From Hyalella azteca (taxonomy: Eukaryota > Arthropoda > Malacostraca > Amphipoda > Hyalellidae), in NCBI RefSeq assembly GCF_000764305.2, contig NW_025939050.1:49831-113830 (forward strand): a stretch of 64,000 bases of DNA. The letters are read 5' to 3'. Below the pieces are notes generated by a model that worked only from the letters and a program-made list of their open reading frames with translations, was not told where the DNA came from and did no database searches. This document shows positions 46,651 through 59,925 of the stretch, one piece after another. The position numbers and the translations under genes were made by a program. Every line of letters begins with the position of its first letter. The stretch's first letter is position 1.

Positions 46651-47648
46651 GAGGCCGATTATCAAAGTACATGTAGCCACCTACGTGATGCGTATGTGCT
46701 GCAATGAAGACGTAACTCTAGCGGTGTTATTATCAAAACCCTTGCGCCAGAATCTACGTACAAGAAATTGTGCGTAACTGTACGTCTGCTCGGAGGTGTC
46801 ATAAGCGGAGTTACGCACAAGTTTGCAGTGTCTGCTGAAGCAATATGAAAATATTGATTTACTAGCAACACGATGAATTGTGATAAAATGTTGTCAATAA
46901 TTCGACATAGGAATAATATTAGATCGTGCTAAACGGTGCTTATGGGAAAAAATATCAATTGATTTTATGCCAGAAGCTAATTCGTTTTCCTTTTGAGCTT
47001 TAGCTTACGAGCATATGTTGCCGTTCATGTCCAAGTATTTTATGATCGATCACTGTAACAATATCTTCATGCCTTTTTGATCAAAATTATATGGAAGTTG
47101 ACAAGCCAACCATTCGTCTAGCACTCTAGCTCCTTACACAAATTTCTTTCTTTGTCTGACATTCGTACTTTAACTAATTAAATTTTCTAAATTCTAGATA
47201 TCTCTCTAAAAATTCATCTAATTTTGAATGAGAATAATGTATTTTTTTGCCTGTATTAAAAATTTTATTTCATTTGTGATTTTTATTCATTCATTGTTTT
47301 TTATTAAAAATTCTTATTGGTGATCGCAATGGCAAAAATTGCATTGCTATTTGAACAACGTCTCACTCATTTCTCCAAATGCACCCTAGTCAGTCAACGC
47401 AGACAACCGCGAACGACACACCCTCCTTCCATCTACGCGCGCTGCGCTTGAGTCCAGAGGAGCTACATGTATATAGGAACAGCAAATTCAAAGCCTCTGA
47501 TTTGTCAGTTAGCCAGATGTTTTTGATAATGGATTTTCAGATAATTGATGATCACGCAAGTTTTGATAATGCCAAAATTAGGGCGTACCTACGCAACAAG
47601 TAACTTTATGCGTAAGTACAAAAACTATGAAATTTTGGTAATCCGCCC
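46651..47648. mobile_element. Unidentified TIR element, copy A
   Basis: The left end GGCCGATTATCAAAG (46653 on) and the right end TTTTGGTAATCCGCCC (to 47648) are imperfect inverted repeats. The left ~170 bp (to ~46822) and right ~165 bp (from ~47480) are each closely similar to the corresponding ends of copy B, in the same orientation; the middles differ. The ends are rich in TACGTA / TTACGCA words (for example GCGGAGTTACGCACAAG), giving many overlapping short palindromes. No transposase-like frame is present and no clear target duplication was found, so the superfamily is unassigned. Confidence 0.6.
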
Positions 47649-47717
47649 ACACAACACAGTTCCAAGATTGCAATTTTGAGTTAGGGCTTCGACATCAGCT
47701 ACCTGCTACATTTCAGG

Positions 47718-48493
47718 GTCCGGATTATTAAGACATCGCTACGTACACGTAGCCACTTACGTGATCCGTAAGTACTGCTATGAAGACGGAACTCTGGTGG
47801 TGGTAATATCAAAATATTTTCGCGGGAAGTTAGGTCCAAGAACTTGTGCGTAGCTGCACGCCTGCTCGAAGGTGTCGTAAGCGGAGTTACGTACAAATTT
47901 CGAATGGGTAAAGCGATTGGTAATCATTCAGTTACTAGTGTCAAGATTCTACTAGTGTCTAGATTCTAGTATGATACTAATGTATAAAATCTAGTATCAT
48001 TTCAAGGTAATCATCTAATTTTTATTTAGCAAAATATTTTTTCTATATCTAAGAAATTTTATTAGTGACGCATATAATGAATTTTTTTCAGTACATGCCG
48101 ATAGAAAACGAGTAATTGGTGGAGCTAAACAATGAATAGATTATAGATAATAATGGACATATAATATATATTAATCATTATTACTTATTGTGCTATCTTG
48201 AAACGGTATTTTTAATTGATTTTCTAGAGTAAAAGCGTCTAGCATACTTTAAAAAGCTTAAAATGTTTAAATAACTGGAAACAGAAGCGTTGCGTCAGAT
48301 GACACATGATTCAAATGAAGGATGTAAGCGAGCTTCTGATTGGCTGATGTGCAACAAGGTTTGATTATAGCTACTCAGATAAGTCTTGCGTACGAAAGTT
48401 TTGCTAATGCCAAAATTTGGGTGTACTTACGCAACACGTATCTTTTGTACGTAGGTATAAAATGACACAAAAATTATTTTGATAATACGGCCT
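47718..48493. mobile_element. Unidentified TIR element, copy B
   Basis: Same family as copy A, starting ~70 bp after it. Left end GTCCGGATTATTAAGAC, right end TTTTGATAATACGGCC. The left block 47718-47900 matches 46651-46822 (GTAGCCACNTACGTGATNCGTA, then the GGTGTCNTAAGCGGAGTTACG landmarks); the right block ~48330-48493 matches ~47480-47648. Non-coding. Confidence 0.6.
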
Positions 48494-48505
48494 CTGGTCA
48501 ATTCA

Positions 48506-48570
48506 GCGAGGTGGCCGGGCGGTCAAGCAGGGAAATTTGGAGCAGAGAATTGCGTGTTCGAGACAGTAAC
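48506..48570 (+). other. Degenerate tRNA-like sequence (Leu/Ser-type D-arm)
   Basis: GGTGGCCGGGCGGTCAAGC resembles the A-box region of class II tRNAs (GTGGCCGAGCGGTC), and GTGTTCGAGACAG ~25 bp later resembles a B-box. The spacing is too short for an intact class II tRNA, and the acceptor stem is not recognisable. Confidence 0.45.
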
Positions 48571-51500
48571 AAGTTGTGCATGAATATTCTGCGATGGAAT
48601 CAACGACAGTTATAACGGGTTAATGAACGCTGACACCGCTATGCTACTACTTTTCTAAATTTCCAATATTTGTTTTCTCAACTCACATTTAGAATGAGCT
48701 TTTATTACTTTGTAAGTGTCTATGGTAATGTGCTTGAGCAACCTAACCTCAAAAAATATTAACTATCTGACGAGGAAAAACCATATTTTTTCAGGATTAT
48801 CTATCCTATTTGAAGCTTATAGAAATACGGTAGCTAAATATGACATTCTGATGAAATGGCACCATGACCGATATTTTTTGCAACGCATGCTACGCCTCAA
48901 ACAATCAAGGGTCACCGTTCACAATATTTACGACCGATGGTATATGAGTGCATAATTTTTGTAATTGGTAAAAGTTTTTCAGTCCGATGACAATCTTGAC
49001 TGTATTTAATTGGTGTGGATGGGTTCTGTCTGCTGAAAGAAGACATTCCTCTTGGGTGAAAGCCACGACAAACGCCTACAGCCATGATGCCATTACTTGA
49101 AACACTTGCTTCCCTACGGAAATGAGTAGCCCCTGAATGCGAAGTGCACGTTTTCATATTGGCAACTAGGCATAAATATTTTGAAGCATAGGCGTGGCGG
49201 CCGAGGGAGGCCATCAGTCTCACTGAGGGTCCACTTGATCAAGCAAATGGCGGACCTAAGACGCATGTCGGCTGCTGAGTTCCCCTCTACGACTTTATCG
49301 TCTTCCCTCCCGACTATCAAGACAAATTTTTTTCTGATGATCACTCTAAAAAGGATTGACTAGAATTCTCGATACTTTCAATTATCAGCCTGAATTTCCG
49401 GCTATCCATGCATATAGCCTTCATAATCTAGTCTTTTCTTTTCCGTATTGATTGGTCAATTTACTCCAAATATTCGCTATTTCTCTCCAGACTCGAGTAA
49501 CTTAGGCAACATAAATTCCCATAGGCAGGTAATTAAAATTATTTAATTTTGTACACCCAATATTATTACGCATATATATACCACCGATAAATTTTTCCTT
49601 CCGGTTAAATAGAAAGTTTTGACCATGTGTTGACCGCACAGATTTGTTCTGGGGAATTAAACAGCCTGAATGGCAAATATTAAATCCTGGAATTTAGGTT
49701 CGTTTAAGGGCCTATGAGGTCCTGTATTGTAGCTGTTGACAGTCTTACTCTCAAGCTACGTCACGCGGACCAGCCGTGTACTTTGTTCTCTTCGTTGAGC
49801 CTTTGGCTGTGTTTTAGTTTAATTATTTGTTGGCCAGGTGTTGTCTCCCAGGACTCATGCGCTGGAATTCAAGCTTGGAAATCCAGCCTTGGACCTCCCT
49901 CTGAAGTCTGCTTCCAACCTTCATCTCTCACACGAGAGCAGATAAACGAAACAGAATTGGACAAGAAGAATAAAAGCAGTAACTTTTACGCGTATATAAA
50001 TTAAATGATATTTTTGCCAATCATGAGAAACGTCTAATCAAATCGTGTTCCAGTGACTTCATCTTCATTCTTACTCATAGTTTTGATCCTTAACAAAAAA
50101 ATGACATTATTACATGAATAACGGAGCCTATTTGAAGAGCGCACTTTAGTTTCCTCCGTGAGTATAATGATAGCCATGGACGTAATGCTGACGCAGATGC
50201 TCAATTCTCACCGTTATTCACCTGTCGATATTATTATTATTGCTCTGCTCTCCGACGAAGTTCGTAGACCGAGGTAGGCCGCGGCAATATATGTTAACTT
50301 AAACGCACTTAGACGGCGTTTTTAATTTGCAGGACCTTAATTGATAGTAAAGCATATTTACAGGAGGGCAAGCATGAGACATGTTATTATTTCGCTTGCA
50401 TTAACAGGCTTGAGCATAATTGAAGGGCGTTCAGGGAAGCATGTGCAAATCCTACGGAACTTTTCAAGGTTCAGTGACTCGAAAATGTGCTTGAAGGAAA
50501 TTTATATAACAACTTGGTTGCAAGCCGTTGCAACATACTTTTATAAATGGACCAGGCATAGATACTCTCATTACTGAGAAACGTACATTTATTTATCAAG
50601 ACCTTAATTGACAATATTTCGCATATAACTATATGCGTAATTCAGAGAACAGGCCAGCTCTATTCCCTGCCTTAAATTTTATTTGTGTACTGCATATTTT
50701 ATCACACCAGTTATTTTATTTTCCCAAAATTTTCCATAGATTCTTCGTGACCAATGTTTCATTGCTATATGATCAAATATCCATTTCAGTCTCGAACGGA
50801 CACTATGATGACTCATTTGAGTCGCATACGCATCAATATTGAGGAAGCTGATGCTCCATTGCAGCACCAAGCGCAACATGCATATAATGGGAGAAAGTGA
50901 TATGCTTTATCACAGATTAGGTCAAGCATGAAAGAATCAGATGAGGAGCTCGTCAAGATTGAGTTTCATTGATTATTATCCGTAAATCCTAGTCTTCATT
51001 TGAGGTAATTCACAGAGCTTAGTAAATGAGCTCAATCTTAATTATTAAAATTTTGTGTGCAAGTTTTCGGAAACTGAGATGTGACTTCCCTGCATCCGAT
51101 GCGCAAGACATCGCGTAGAGCTATAGTGTTTAGGTTTTGGGTGAATTATAGACTTGAGGGAAGCCTTCGGAACTTGAGCGAATTTACCTGATATTCAATT
51201 GAGTGTTCCTATCACTAATGATTTACAGTTGCCGATGAAATGGTTCGGCAGCATCTCGTAGCGATCGGCTCATGTAGTTTCGTCGAGAAAAGTCCGACAG
51301 TAGTAAATAAATCACGCCTGAAAATAGGAGGGAGTAAAAATTTCGAAATCCATTGAACATGAAGAGCCTGAGAATAGACAGGCATTAGTGGTGTCGAAGA
51401 ACGCAATCATTTCATTGATGACAAAAAAAATGAATTTATTCGCCCCTCCCCTCCTGATCTCACTTCGGGACCCCCCCCCCTCCCTGGCCAATGCCACATC

Positions 51501-52462
51501 CAGTTTAATCTAAGAGCAAATAATTAACTGCGTAATTGTGTGGTGGTTCGTGAGGTGAATCGCGGTAAAAATTTATTTACAAATATTCCATAATTAATTC
51601 AGGCGTCGTTCTGATTAATGCGAGTAGAAGCCAGTATGCAAAGCTAGCAAATTTCTTCAAAATATAAGTTTCGCAAATACAAAGTTTCATTGTATATAGA
51701 TTCAATTTTTAATATGCCGAATTACCAAGGCTTCAGCGTAATGACGACTGCTTTATCTTCTCGAAAACACTGAATGAAGCATTATTACACTGAACTGAGG
51801 AAGAAAGAGACAGATGAAATAATTATCTTCATAAGTTCTACAGTCACTACGCATTAATTTTCACTTGTTAATATTCAGTCTTCATTCCTTATAATTAACG
51901 TTCAGCTCGTGCGACGGTTTTTTTATTTTAATTTTTTTCGACGGTTTCAAACAAACATGGACCTTTTTTCATTCTTCGCTGTTAACTCAAGCTATGCGAG
52001 ATGGACATAATGATCTGCAGAGGGAGCGGATGTTTGTTTTGTGTCCGAGATCATTATTAATTTCTTATAACTATATTTTACTGTCCGCTTTTCTGCAGGC
52101 AAGTCTTGGAAATCATGAGTAAATATTGATTAGAGCTATTGATAGATTTCTGTATTTTGCTTGCATATGTAGCTAAGTCTTGATTTACAGTGAGCCGGCA
52201 TGCTATCACGATAACAATGAATTTTTACGGAAATTTAAGAAGATCCTTACCAATTTACTTCCACCAATTAGGTTGGTGGTAAACATAACTTAGTTTTAAT
52301 CCACACGTGACACATCACATTTAATTTTATTGAACCAAAAAACATTATCGACCTTTGATTTCTACAATTATAAAAGGCTTTAACCATGAGTAATGTTGTT
52401 GATGATATTTTATGTTTTGTGCAGTCACGAATATTTATTTACATTTGTGGCCAACAAACCGT
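48571..52462. other. No gene recognised
   Basis: AT-rich. A 96-codon frame at 49714-50004 has a hydrophobic, signal-peptide-like start (FSSLSLWLCFSLIICW) followed by Cys-containing sequence; without splice or homology support I leave it uncalled. A C10 run lies at 51471-51480. Confidence 0.4.
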
Positions 52463-52648
52463 GATGTTAGTGTGGCCAACCTCACCGTCATCAGTGAGTA
52501 GTGTACAATTGCGATGAATTTAATGATTTTATTGTTGATGTTAGTGTGGCCAACCTCACCGTCATCAGTGAGTAGTGTACAATTGCGATGAATTTAATGA
52601 TTTTATTGTTGATGTTAGTGTGGCCAACCTCACCGTCATCAGTGAGTC
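52463..52648. repeat. 74-bp tandem repeat, interrupted by an assembly gap
   Basis: Units start GATGTTAGTGTGGCCAACCT at 52463, 52537 and 52611; full units are identical by eye. The third is cut by the N run. A diverged remnant of the unit (GTAGTGTACAATTTGCATGA...) appears at ~52886-52934. Confidence 0.9.
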
Positions 52649-52722
52649 NNNNNNNNNNNNNNNNNNNNNNNNNNNNNNNNNNNNNNNNNNNNNNNNNNNN
52701 NNNNNNNNNNNNNNNNNNNNNN
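52649..52722. other. Assembly gap (74 N)
   Basis: Run of 74 undetermined bases directly inside the 74-bp tandem array. Open frames drawn across it (52575-52850, 52588-52788) are artefacts. Confidence 0.98.
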
Positions 52723-52885
52723 AGTTCCGGCCCTGCCGAGCTGCTAGAATTTTGTCTCTATATCAGCCATGGCGCAGCGCAGTTTTAGGGATAGATGGCC
52801 GGTTATTATTTCACGGCTCCATCCTGCTAAAGCGCGACCAGCCCGGCTAAACCCGGCGCCGGTCTCGGCTCAAAATTTTAACTGG
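52723..52885. other. GC-rich segment between gap and repeat remnant
   Basis: About 160 bp with words such as CCCGGCTAAACCCGGCGCCG, very unlike the AT-rich tandem repeat on either side. It may be an insertion in the array, with its left end lost in the gap, or a misjoin. No coding signal. Confidence 0.45.
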
Positions 52886-52934
52886 GTAGTGTACAATTTG
52901 CATGATTTGAGGAATTCACTGTTGATGCTAGTTT

Positions 52935-55454
52935 AATGCATTGTCGAATGAAACATTCAAAGACTCATTCGACGCACTTAGTGAACTTTTGCAGTCTTAG
53001 AATTATCTCGTAGGCTTAAAATACTCGGATTCCAATCTACGAAGTTCTGTGGCTTTAATGAGAACTTCTCGCAAGAAATTAGCCCGCAATTAGCGAGGAT
53101 CTGTCGAGCCGTGACGCGTAAATTTGGCTTCGGTGCCTTGAAGTCGCGTAACGTATGTCTGATTGGCGGTGACTTGATGCACTGCAGGGATTGCAGAATT
53201 GTCAGAAATTTAGATGCTTTATAAATCCTACTAAAGTATCTAGATAGCACCTTTTATATGAAGGTGGCCTCAGAAAGTCCTTTTGGTCGATTTTTTCCGT
53301 GCTCTAGCCTGCTCGACTGCTCATTATTGAACCCTGCTAACGATTACCTGGACACACAGTTACACACCTATTTCCTGAACAACAATTTCGTAGAAATTAT
53401 TGAAGATCTGATGAAAAAAAAAAACAATTCGTGCATTCGCTCATGTGAATGTCAACAATTGATGATGTGCAGGAGACGTTGCCCTGAGAGAACAGCAACT
53501 GGTAACAGTTATTGTCCTCATGAGTTGAACAAAAACGATTGCGTGCTTTTCTCCATTTTCAACTTCTAGAACTCACTGATAATCGCATAATTAAAACAAA
53601 TTTTGAGCCAAAAAAAAACCTGTTGCGACTTGAGCCGTTGGCTTGGCACAAGGTGTGATTGGACCGCTCAACTGCGCAGTATCAGCGCATACGTACGACG
53701 TTTATTCAACTCCATAAATTGCTGATAGATGACTAATTAATTTACCACAGGCCTTCTAACTTTCACTTGATTTTCTGATTGCTTTTGACGGTCGAGAATA
53801 TCCTGCCATGCACGCATAACTTCATTTTCCCGCTCTGAGTTGTCACCCAATGAGTCGCCTGAAACCTTGAGCCACTCATAGACTAAGCTGATCAGACGGC
53901 CTGGCTATAAGTTAGACGGTCAGGAGTTAACCAAGCTAATTCTCTCAGTGATTCCTTATAACTTCTGCTCAACTTAGCAGCGTTTCGAGGATCTACATAT
54001 GCACGTAATTTTCCTGCCATGGAACATTGTTATGTGAGCTATCGCTTCCCCGATTCAAGCTTATTGATGCATCTTAGCAAGAATTGGGCGGTGACCTGAT
54101 ACAACGATGTCGATAATGCACACCGAAATCGATTTTAATGGAGTGCATTTATCTAAACGCATCATGTTTGACGAGCTCCGGTGTGACTTGGTGATGATTC
54201 CGGTGATTGGCGTTTCAATGAAATTTCAGCAACGTTCAGTGTGTACATTTCCACTCTAATCTTAGTTCTTTTTTTTCATTATTGTTATCTTTTCAGATAG
54301 TAGTGTACCACAACGTTAAATAAGAAAGTCTATAAGTGAAATGCTATTCGCAGTTGGCAGAGCAACGTTGATAGATTCAATAGATTAGTCATCTCCGTTT
54401 ATTTTCTAACTTCCCACTAAAAACTATTAAAAATTTCGTTTCAGATACGTTAATGAAAGGAATGTTGCTGACCCATCGTACATCCGGCAACCCAATTGAA
54501 ATGCTGACATACAAATAAAGTAACCCAAAAAGTACAATAACAAAGATATCGCTACGAAGCTCATACAGTATAAGAAAGCAGCTCTTATGTTTGCGAGTGG
54601 TTTGAATTTCGTGCGGCAATGTTCTTATCATTAGTAATCGTAAATTTTGTGTTTGTACTCTACGGGGCGCAAGTTTTTGAAACTCGAAAATTTTGCTCAA
54701 ATTCTTGACTTCTGCCAATTAAATAATTGACCTTTGGAACTTGTTCTGACTCCCTCAAAAAGTTGAGCTATTCGCCTCAGTTATTGTCAGGATGTTTGCG
54801 TGGAATCGTACGAAAAAATTGGTTTACATTAACTTATTTGATATGATTTTTTATCATTGATTTGATGATATCATTTCATTTGATTGCTTATTGCATTTGA
54901 TTGTTTATCAAATTAAATTAATATACGGAGATTATATCTAATAGATGACTAACAACTTTTTACCGTGCAGTGAGCTTTCTTGAAGTGGATATTGACGACA
55001 ATTCTCACAATTGGAAATGCCAAAAAATGACTTTCAGCTAGATCCGGTTAGCATGGCTTTCAAAGATTACACCTTGAAAAATATGTTTCTCTTTCATGAA
55101 CTATTGGTTCCATAGAACGTTTTTGAAAGAGCAAAAACAATCTGGACGCCATTAAAATGGTGGAACGCTAATAAATGTTAGAAATATAACGAAAACAAGA
55201 CCTTGGAAAATTTTATTTACTTATCACGAACTTTCGAATCTAAGTGTAAAGAGGTAAAAACTAAAATTAAAAACTATTCATATCACTTTTTGAGCTGTTT
55301 TTTACTCAATAGGGTTTTGCAATGCCACATTGTCGCCAGTTTTCCTTTCATTTGAGTAAAATTTTATGAGTACGACAGATTTGTCAGCGTGCGTGTTGCT
55401 TGTCTCAGAAAAGCGAGAGGTGTCAGCCCCGTTATGAGAAATTTGCGTGTGTGT
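52935..55454. other. No gene recognised
   Basis: Frames at 52978-53250 (minus), 53258-53569 (plus) and 54389-54718 (minus, with a hydrophobic stretch IFVIVLFGLLYLYVSI) lack recognisable domains. Confidence 0.4.
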
Positions 55455-55496
55455 TGCGCATGGGAATGAGTGACATGCGCATGGGAATGAGTGACA
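55455..55496. repeat. 21-bp tandem duplication
   Basis: TGCGCATGGGAATGAGTGAC plus A, twice in tandem (55455-55475, 55476-55496), identical. Confidence 0.9.
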
Positions 55497-57066
55497 TGCG
55501 TTGGCTCTGAACGCTTTTGTCGTCAATGCATGAGAAGTTTGACACGAACTATTCCTGCTGCGCGGAGCATCATTGCTATGAGGCGGCAGGTCGAAGAATA
55601 CGCGAATTAAATAAATAATTAGAGTTAGATATTCAAGATATTAATCTTGTTACATGAAGTAATGGTTGATATATATTATTGATTTTACATGTGTCAGTGC
55701 TAAAGTTAGTGAATGCAGTAAAACATAATAAAAAATATATAAATAAAAACAAGATATTAAAATATAAGATCTTGAAGAATTAATTTAGAATGGCACGTTT
55801 AAATTTTAGGGCCTTGAGATGAAGTTACGCTCAAAAGTTGGGATTCTTTAACAAAATAATGGGGAGCAGGTAATCCGATAATTTTGCGAGAGAAATAAAA
55901 CTTTTTCAGCTGTCTCATATGGCATTTTGCACGATTTTCCTCAAATAAATTCTCTTTCTGGTAATACCTTCAAGTTGCAATAATTTTTTACTACAATTAA
56001 GCGCGATATTCTGAAAACGGCCACACATTTGTGAGCTTTATATCCCAAGATTACACAGTTCTCGGCCTATCATCAGATGTCATTGTGTGTCACTTCCCAT
56101 AGTTACTCGCCATAGACAAAAGTGATCGCATGGCAGACTTTGAGTTCGGGTGCCACTTTCTGTCAAAGTTTTGCCTCGTCCGACCATAAAGTCCTCCGAA
56201 CTTCTAACTGATGCAGAAAGTTCTTGCACATGAGTGAGGGATTTGGGTATCCGGCAATACTAACTTTTTATTTCGACCTCTGAATAAACTTGGCCACAAA
56301 TTTCAATCAATAAAATAAATTTCGCAGTAAAAATAGAAAATAGGGGATAGAATCGATAAACTGGAGGCTAAAATTACGATATGTGAATCGTTATAGTAGA
56401 CTTAATTGCGGTTTCAAGTTTGCTTCCTGCATGCGTGGCTTATGATAGTCGGCGAAAATCAGTCGTTGGCATGTCATCTTACTTTGCTACTCTGTCCAAA
56501 TTATGCAATACTTGTTGAGGAATTCCTTGATTTCAATATCCTTCAATACTTTTTTAATATGAACAGTCAAAAATTTGTTGAGAGCACATTCCTTCAATCT
56601 TCTTATTTTTTATACCTAAAATGTGTAACTCATAGCTTTTTTCAGAGCCCTTGATATTTTCTTTGAATTTGATGAGACAGTTACCAGCTTCTATATGATT
56701 ACATTTGTTGCAGCAAATCAGCGGCTCTTCCGCGGAGCGATCGCTCCTGACTATCAATTAGTGCTTGGCTGTAAAGACTTAATCCTACGGCAAGTCGTGT
56801 AGGGAGCGTACCATAATTTCAGCATGCAGGTAGAGAAACATTAAGCTTTATTAGGGGTAGAAAATTTAATTCCCAGATAATTAATATTCACATATCTTGT
56901 GATACTATTAATCTTTATGTCTTTTTGGGATAAAAATTTGTAAGCTGCACCTTTTCAAATTTTTTGAATGCCATTACTTTTTAGTACACTGTATACACTT
57001 TTTTCTTAATTCCTACCAGATAAATTGATGCAGTCTTTTAACATATAAAAATGCGGGGAATTTTTA
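55497..57066. other. No gene recognised
   Basis: AT-rich, no recognisable feature. Confidence 0.45.
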
Positions 57067-57176
57067 GCGCATTTTCTTATTTTTTGGAAAGAATGCGCTA
57101 TTAATTGTGCTCGTCATGTCCGCCTGTCTGTCCGTCTGTCTGTCCGTCTTCACGTTTTCGTCGACGAGAAAATGCG
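57067..57176 (+). repeat. MITE-like repeat with (GTCC/GTCT)n core, second copy
   Basis: Reverse-complement relative of 3923-4030: GCGCATTTTCT at the left, GAGAAAATGCG at the right, with a central CCGTCTGTCTGTCCGTC run. Similarity continues to ~57215 (CACTGCAGGAGTACT-type flank). Here it is not inside a hAT-like element, so the unit is dispersed independently. Confidence 0.65.
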
Positions 57177-59504
57177 ATCTCTTTCAATCACTGCAGGAGT
57201 ACTAGTTATATTTTTTACGGGACGACCTGCAGTTCCGCCATCGCCTACGGATATCCTTCCGGTAGGATACAGTGGACAGCCCACGAGGCCACTGACGCGC
57301 GTGACTTCGCGGTAAGTTCATTCAGTCAATTCATCCTTTCATGTAACACTAACCGAGTCTGCATTAGGGGCTAGTTTAACAGTAACCGGGTAATCATTAG
57401 GAGCTAGTTTTATCTTCAATCACTGAATGCACACCGGAAGAAAATTCAACAAGCAATGATTGGCACGGATATATATGGATAATGTGAAGAATATTATCCA
57501 AATCAATAACGTCGAATCTAATCCTATGAAAAGTAGCTGAGCCAAATAATGTATTTTTCGACTGAACGATGTGAACTATTCCGCAAAGTCATAGTATTAA
57601 GCGGTCAAAATTATCGGTCAGCGTCGGCATGCTTCAGGCGACTTTTACTTCTGCGGGAGCAGCACAGCTGGATGGTGACGTCTCTTGTTAAGCTTAGATA
57701 ACACAAAGATATATTGAATCATTTTTCAGTAAAGATAATTTTTGTGCTCTTTTTACAGTAAATTACAATGTTTAGAAACGGTCAAATGAGTATCGGTCAG
57801 ATTATAAAGGTATGAGACAAATTAACGTCAGCTCAAACTCCACCAATTTCTTGCCTCAATATCGATACGTCTATAAATCGAGCTCTTGCGAGTTGTTTTT
57901 CTTTATCTGGCCGAATATTTGTATCAGTGGAAGATAACTATGGATTTTAAATCAGCAAAATTTCTAGAACATTCGAATCTATATAATATTGGAAGCTATA
58001 GTGTCATGCTTGTGCAATAGACCGATGAAATGAATAAAATAGCTGATGTTATGGAAGAGTGATTTGCACTTCACATCGTGTGTGATCTCGGAGCCCGACT
58101 GTTGATCTGACGCCACATTTTACTCCAATTATTGGGAAAAAATAGTGGAGGCGCCTCCTGAGTACAAGCTCTTACTGAGGGTTTTATTTCGCGTAACTGA
58201 AGAGTTCTCACATTATTTAATTGATGAGCAACGCGGATGAGCTCTTATATATAGGAGTCCCCGAGCCCGTAAATAGGACGACTCTTCACTAGTCCGCATC
58301 TTCTCCACAGAAGATCGTCGAGGCTGGCACAATTTATGCCTTTTTCGAGCCACTGATTGAATTAGCTGTTAATTGCGCACAGAACACACGTGCCTCATGT
58401 TGGGTATTTTCCTGCTGCTGAACTACAAGCGGTTGTAGAAAGGCTGCTTTATTTTTGACTTGATATCTATTTCTGCTGATCGCCGTTTCTTTTTTGGCCT
58501 AACATTTTGGATGAGTGTTTGTTAATTTTATTTTTACCTTCATTTAAAATTTCCAATAAGATGTTTTGGTTTTGAGGCCATTCTACATTTTACGTTGTGA
58601 AAGAAATCTTCAAGTTCAAACTGAATTGAGCTGTTTTGATATTCACGGCCGAAATAAATTTAACTCTTCCAAAACTTTTCAAATATTTTTTTTCTTACTC
58701 TAAACTATTCTTCTCATATTCGAGATAAGTATTTATCTGATTTTATTCTTCTTCATTGGTAGAACGTAGTAATGAAATAAATTACAATTAATAATATTCC
58801 TAATTCAAATTCATTAGTATATATATTTAAAACTAGACTACATACGGAATGTACAGAACACAGATTGAAAAAGGAGAACTTTGATTTTAGATTCTTAGGC
58901 TGCATGCTGGGTTCCCCAGCGCAAAATAAAAAATTACACAATGGCGATCTTCATAATAGAAATAAATAAAACAGTTCATGCTCACCGAGCTTCAGATGAC
59001 TGCGTTGCATAAAAAACTTTGAAATTGCTAGCTCTGAAAACTCCATGAGATGGTCTTTAGAGACTGGGCGTTACAGAGAGAACTTTGTTGATAGAGATCC
59101 TTATCTTCCTCTCTCGCATTTTTTGAGATAATTGTTAAGCGGTAGCATCTTTTGTTCAAGCTTCTCTCATTAGCTGGCAAGGCCGGCTCAAGAAAGAATT
59201 GTGCCGTATTAGGGTTGTTCATCGCGAACACGTACAAGGAACACTGAATGATGATCTTCTTTGTATTTTTGAAATTTAAGACGCTTTTTGTTGCTGGATG
59301 GCAGATGTTGCTACCCTTCCTATTTGAGCATCAATTGTTTAACTGACAAGTTTGCTTCATTAATCTAAACCATTGTGTTCAAAAATCTCTCTATGAGTTT
59401 TCATCATTCCACCTTCTTCGTTTTTTTAAGTAATACAACTATAGATTGAACTCCGGTAGATTAATAATGCTTCTATGACCTTGTATTATTTGTAATGTCA
59501 TTGC
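57177..59504. other. No gene recognised
   Basis: 57230-57320 is GC-richer and ends with GCGGTAAGTTC, a donor-like GTAAGT, but the frame that crosses it (57105-57374) begins inside the repeat. I do not call an exon. Confidence 0.4.
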
Positions 59505-59925
59505 CTAATGGAATCTTTCCCAGCAGTGCCGCTATGTTCTTGCATTCTTTCTATTGCCGGCACCAAATGCAATCTTGCTCAGCAGTGCAGCTATGTTCTT
59601 GCATTCTTTCTATTTGCCGGCACCAAATGCAATCTTACTCAGCAGTGCCGCTATGTTTTGTCTTATTTGTATTGCTGTCACCTAATGAAATCTTGCTCAG
59701 CAGTGCCGCTGTGTTCTTGTATTATTTGTATTGCCGGCACCAAATGAAATCTGGCTCAGCAGTGCCGCTATGTTCTTGTATTATTTGTACTGCTGTCACC
59801 TAATGAAATCTTGCTCAGCAGTGCCGCTATTTTCTTGTACTATTTGTATTGCCGGCACCAAATGCATTCTTGCTCAGCAGTGCCGCTGTGTTCTTGCATT
59901 ATTTGTATTGCCGGCACCAAACTAA
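59505..59925. repeat. 59-bp minisatellite, about 7 units
   Basis: CAGCAGTGCC landmarks at 59521, 59580, 59640, 59698, 59757, 59816 and 59875 (intervals 59, 60, 58, 59, 59, 59). The unit contains CTCAGCAGTGCCGCTATGTT and GCCGGCACCAAATG. Units alternate between GCCGGCACCAAATG and GCTGTCACCTAATG variants, hinting at a higher-order pattern in the centre. The period is not a multiple of three, so the Cys-rich frames here are shadows. Confidence 0.95.

Noticed and set aside
49714..50004. Possible secreted peptide gene
   Set aside because: The hydrophobic stretch starts ~24 residues after the ATG, and there is no homology, splice or promoter support.
52575..52850. Open frames spanning the N run
   Set aside because: They exist only because the gap has no stop codons.
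57230..57330. Possible exon ending at a GTAAGT donor
   Set aside because: The frame originates inside a dispersed repeat, and a single donor-like hexamer is expected by chance.
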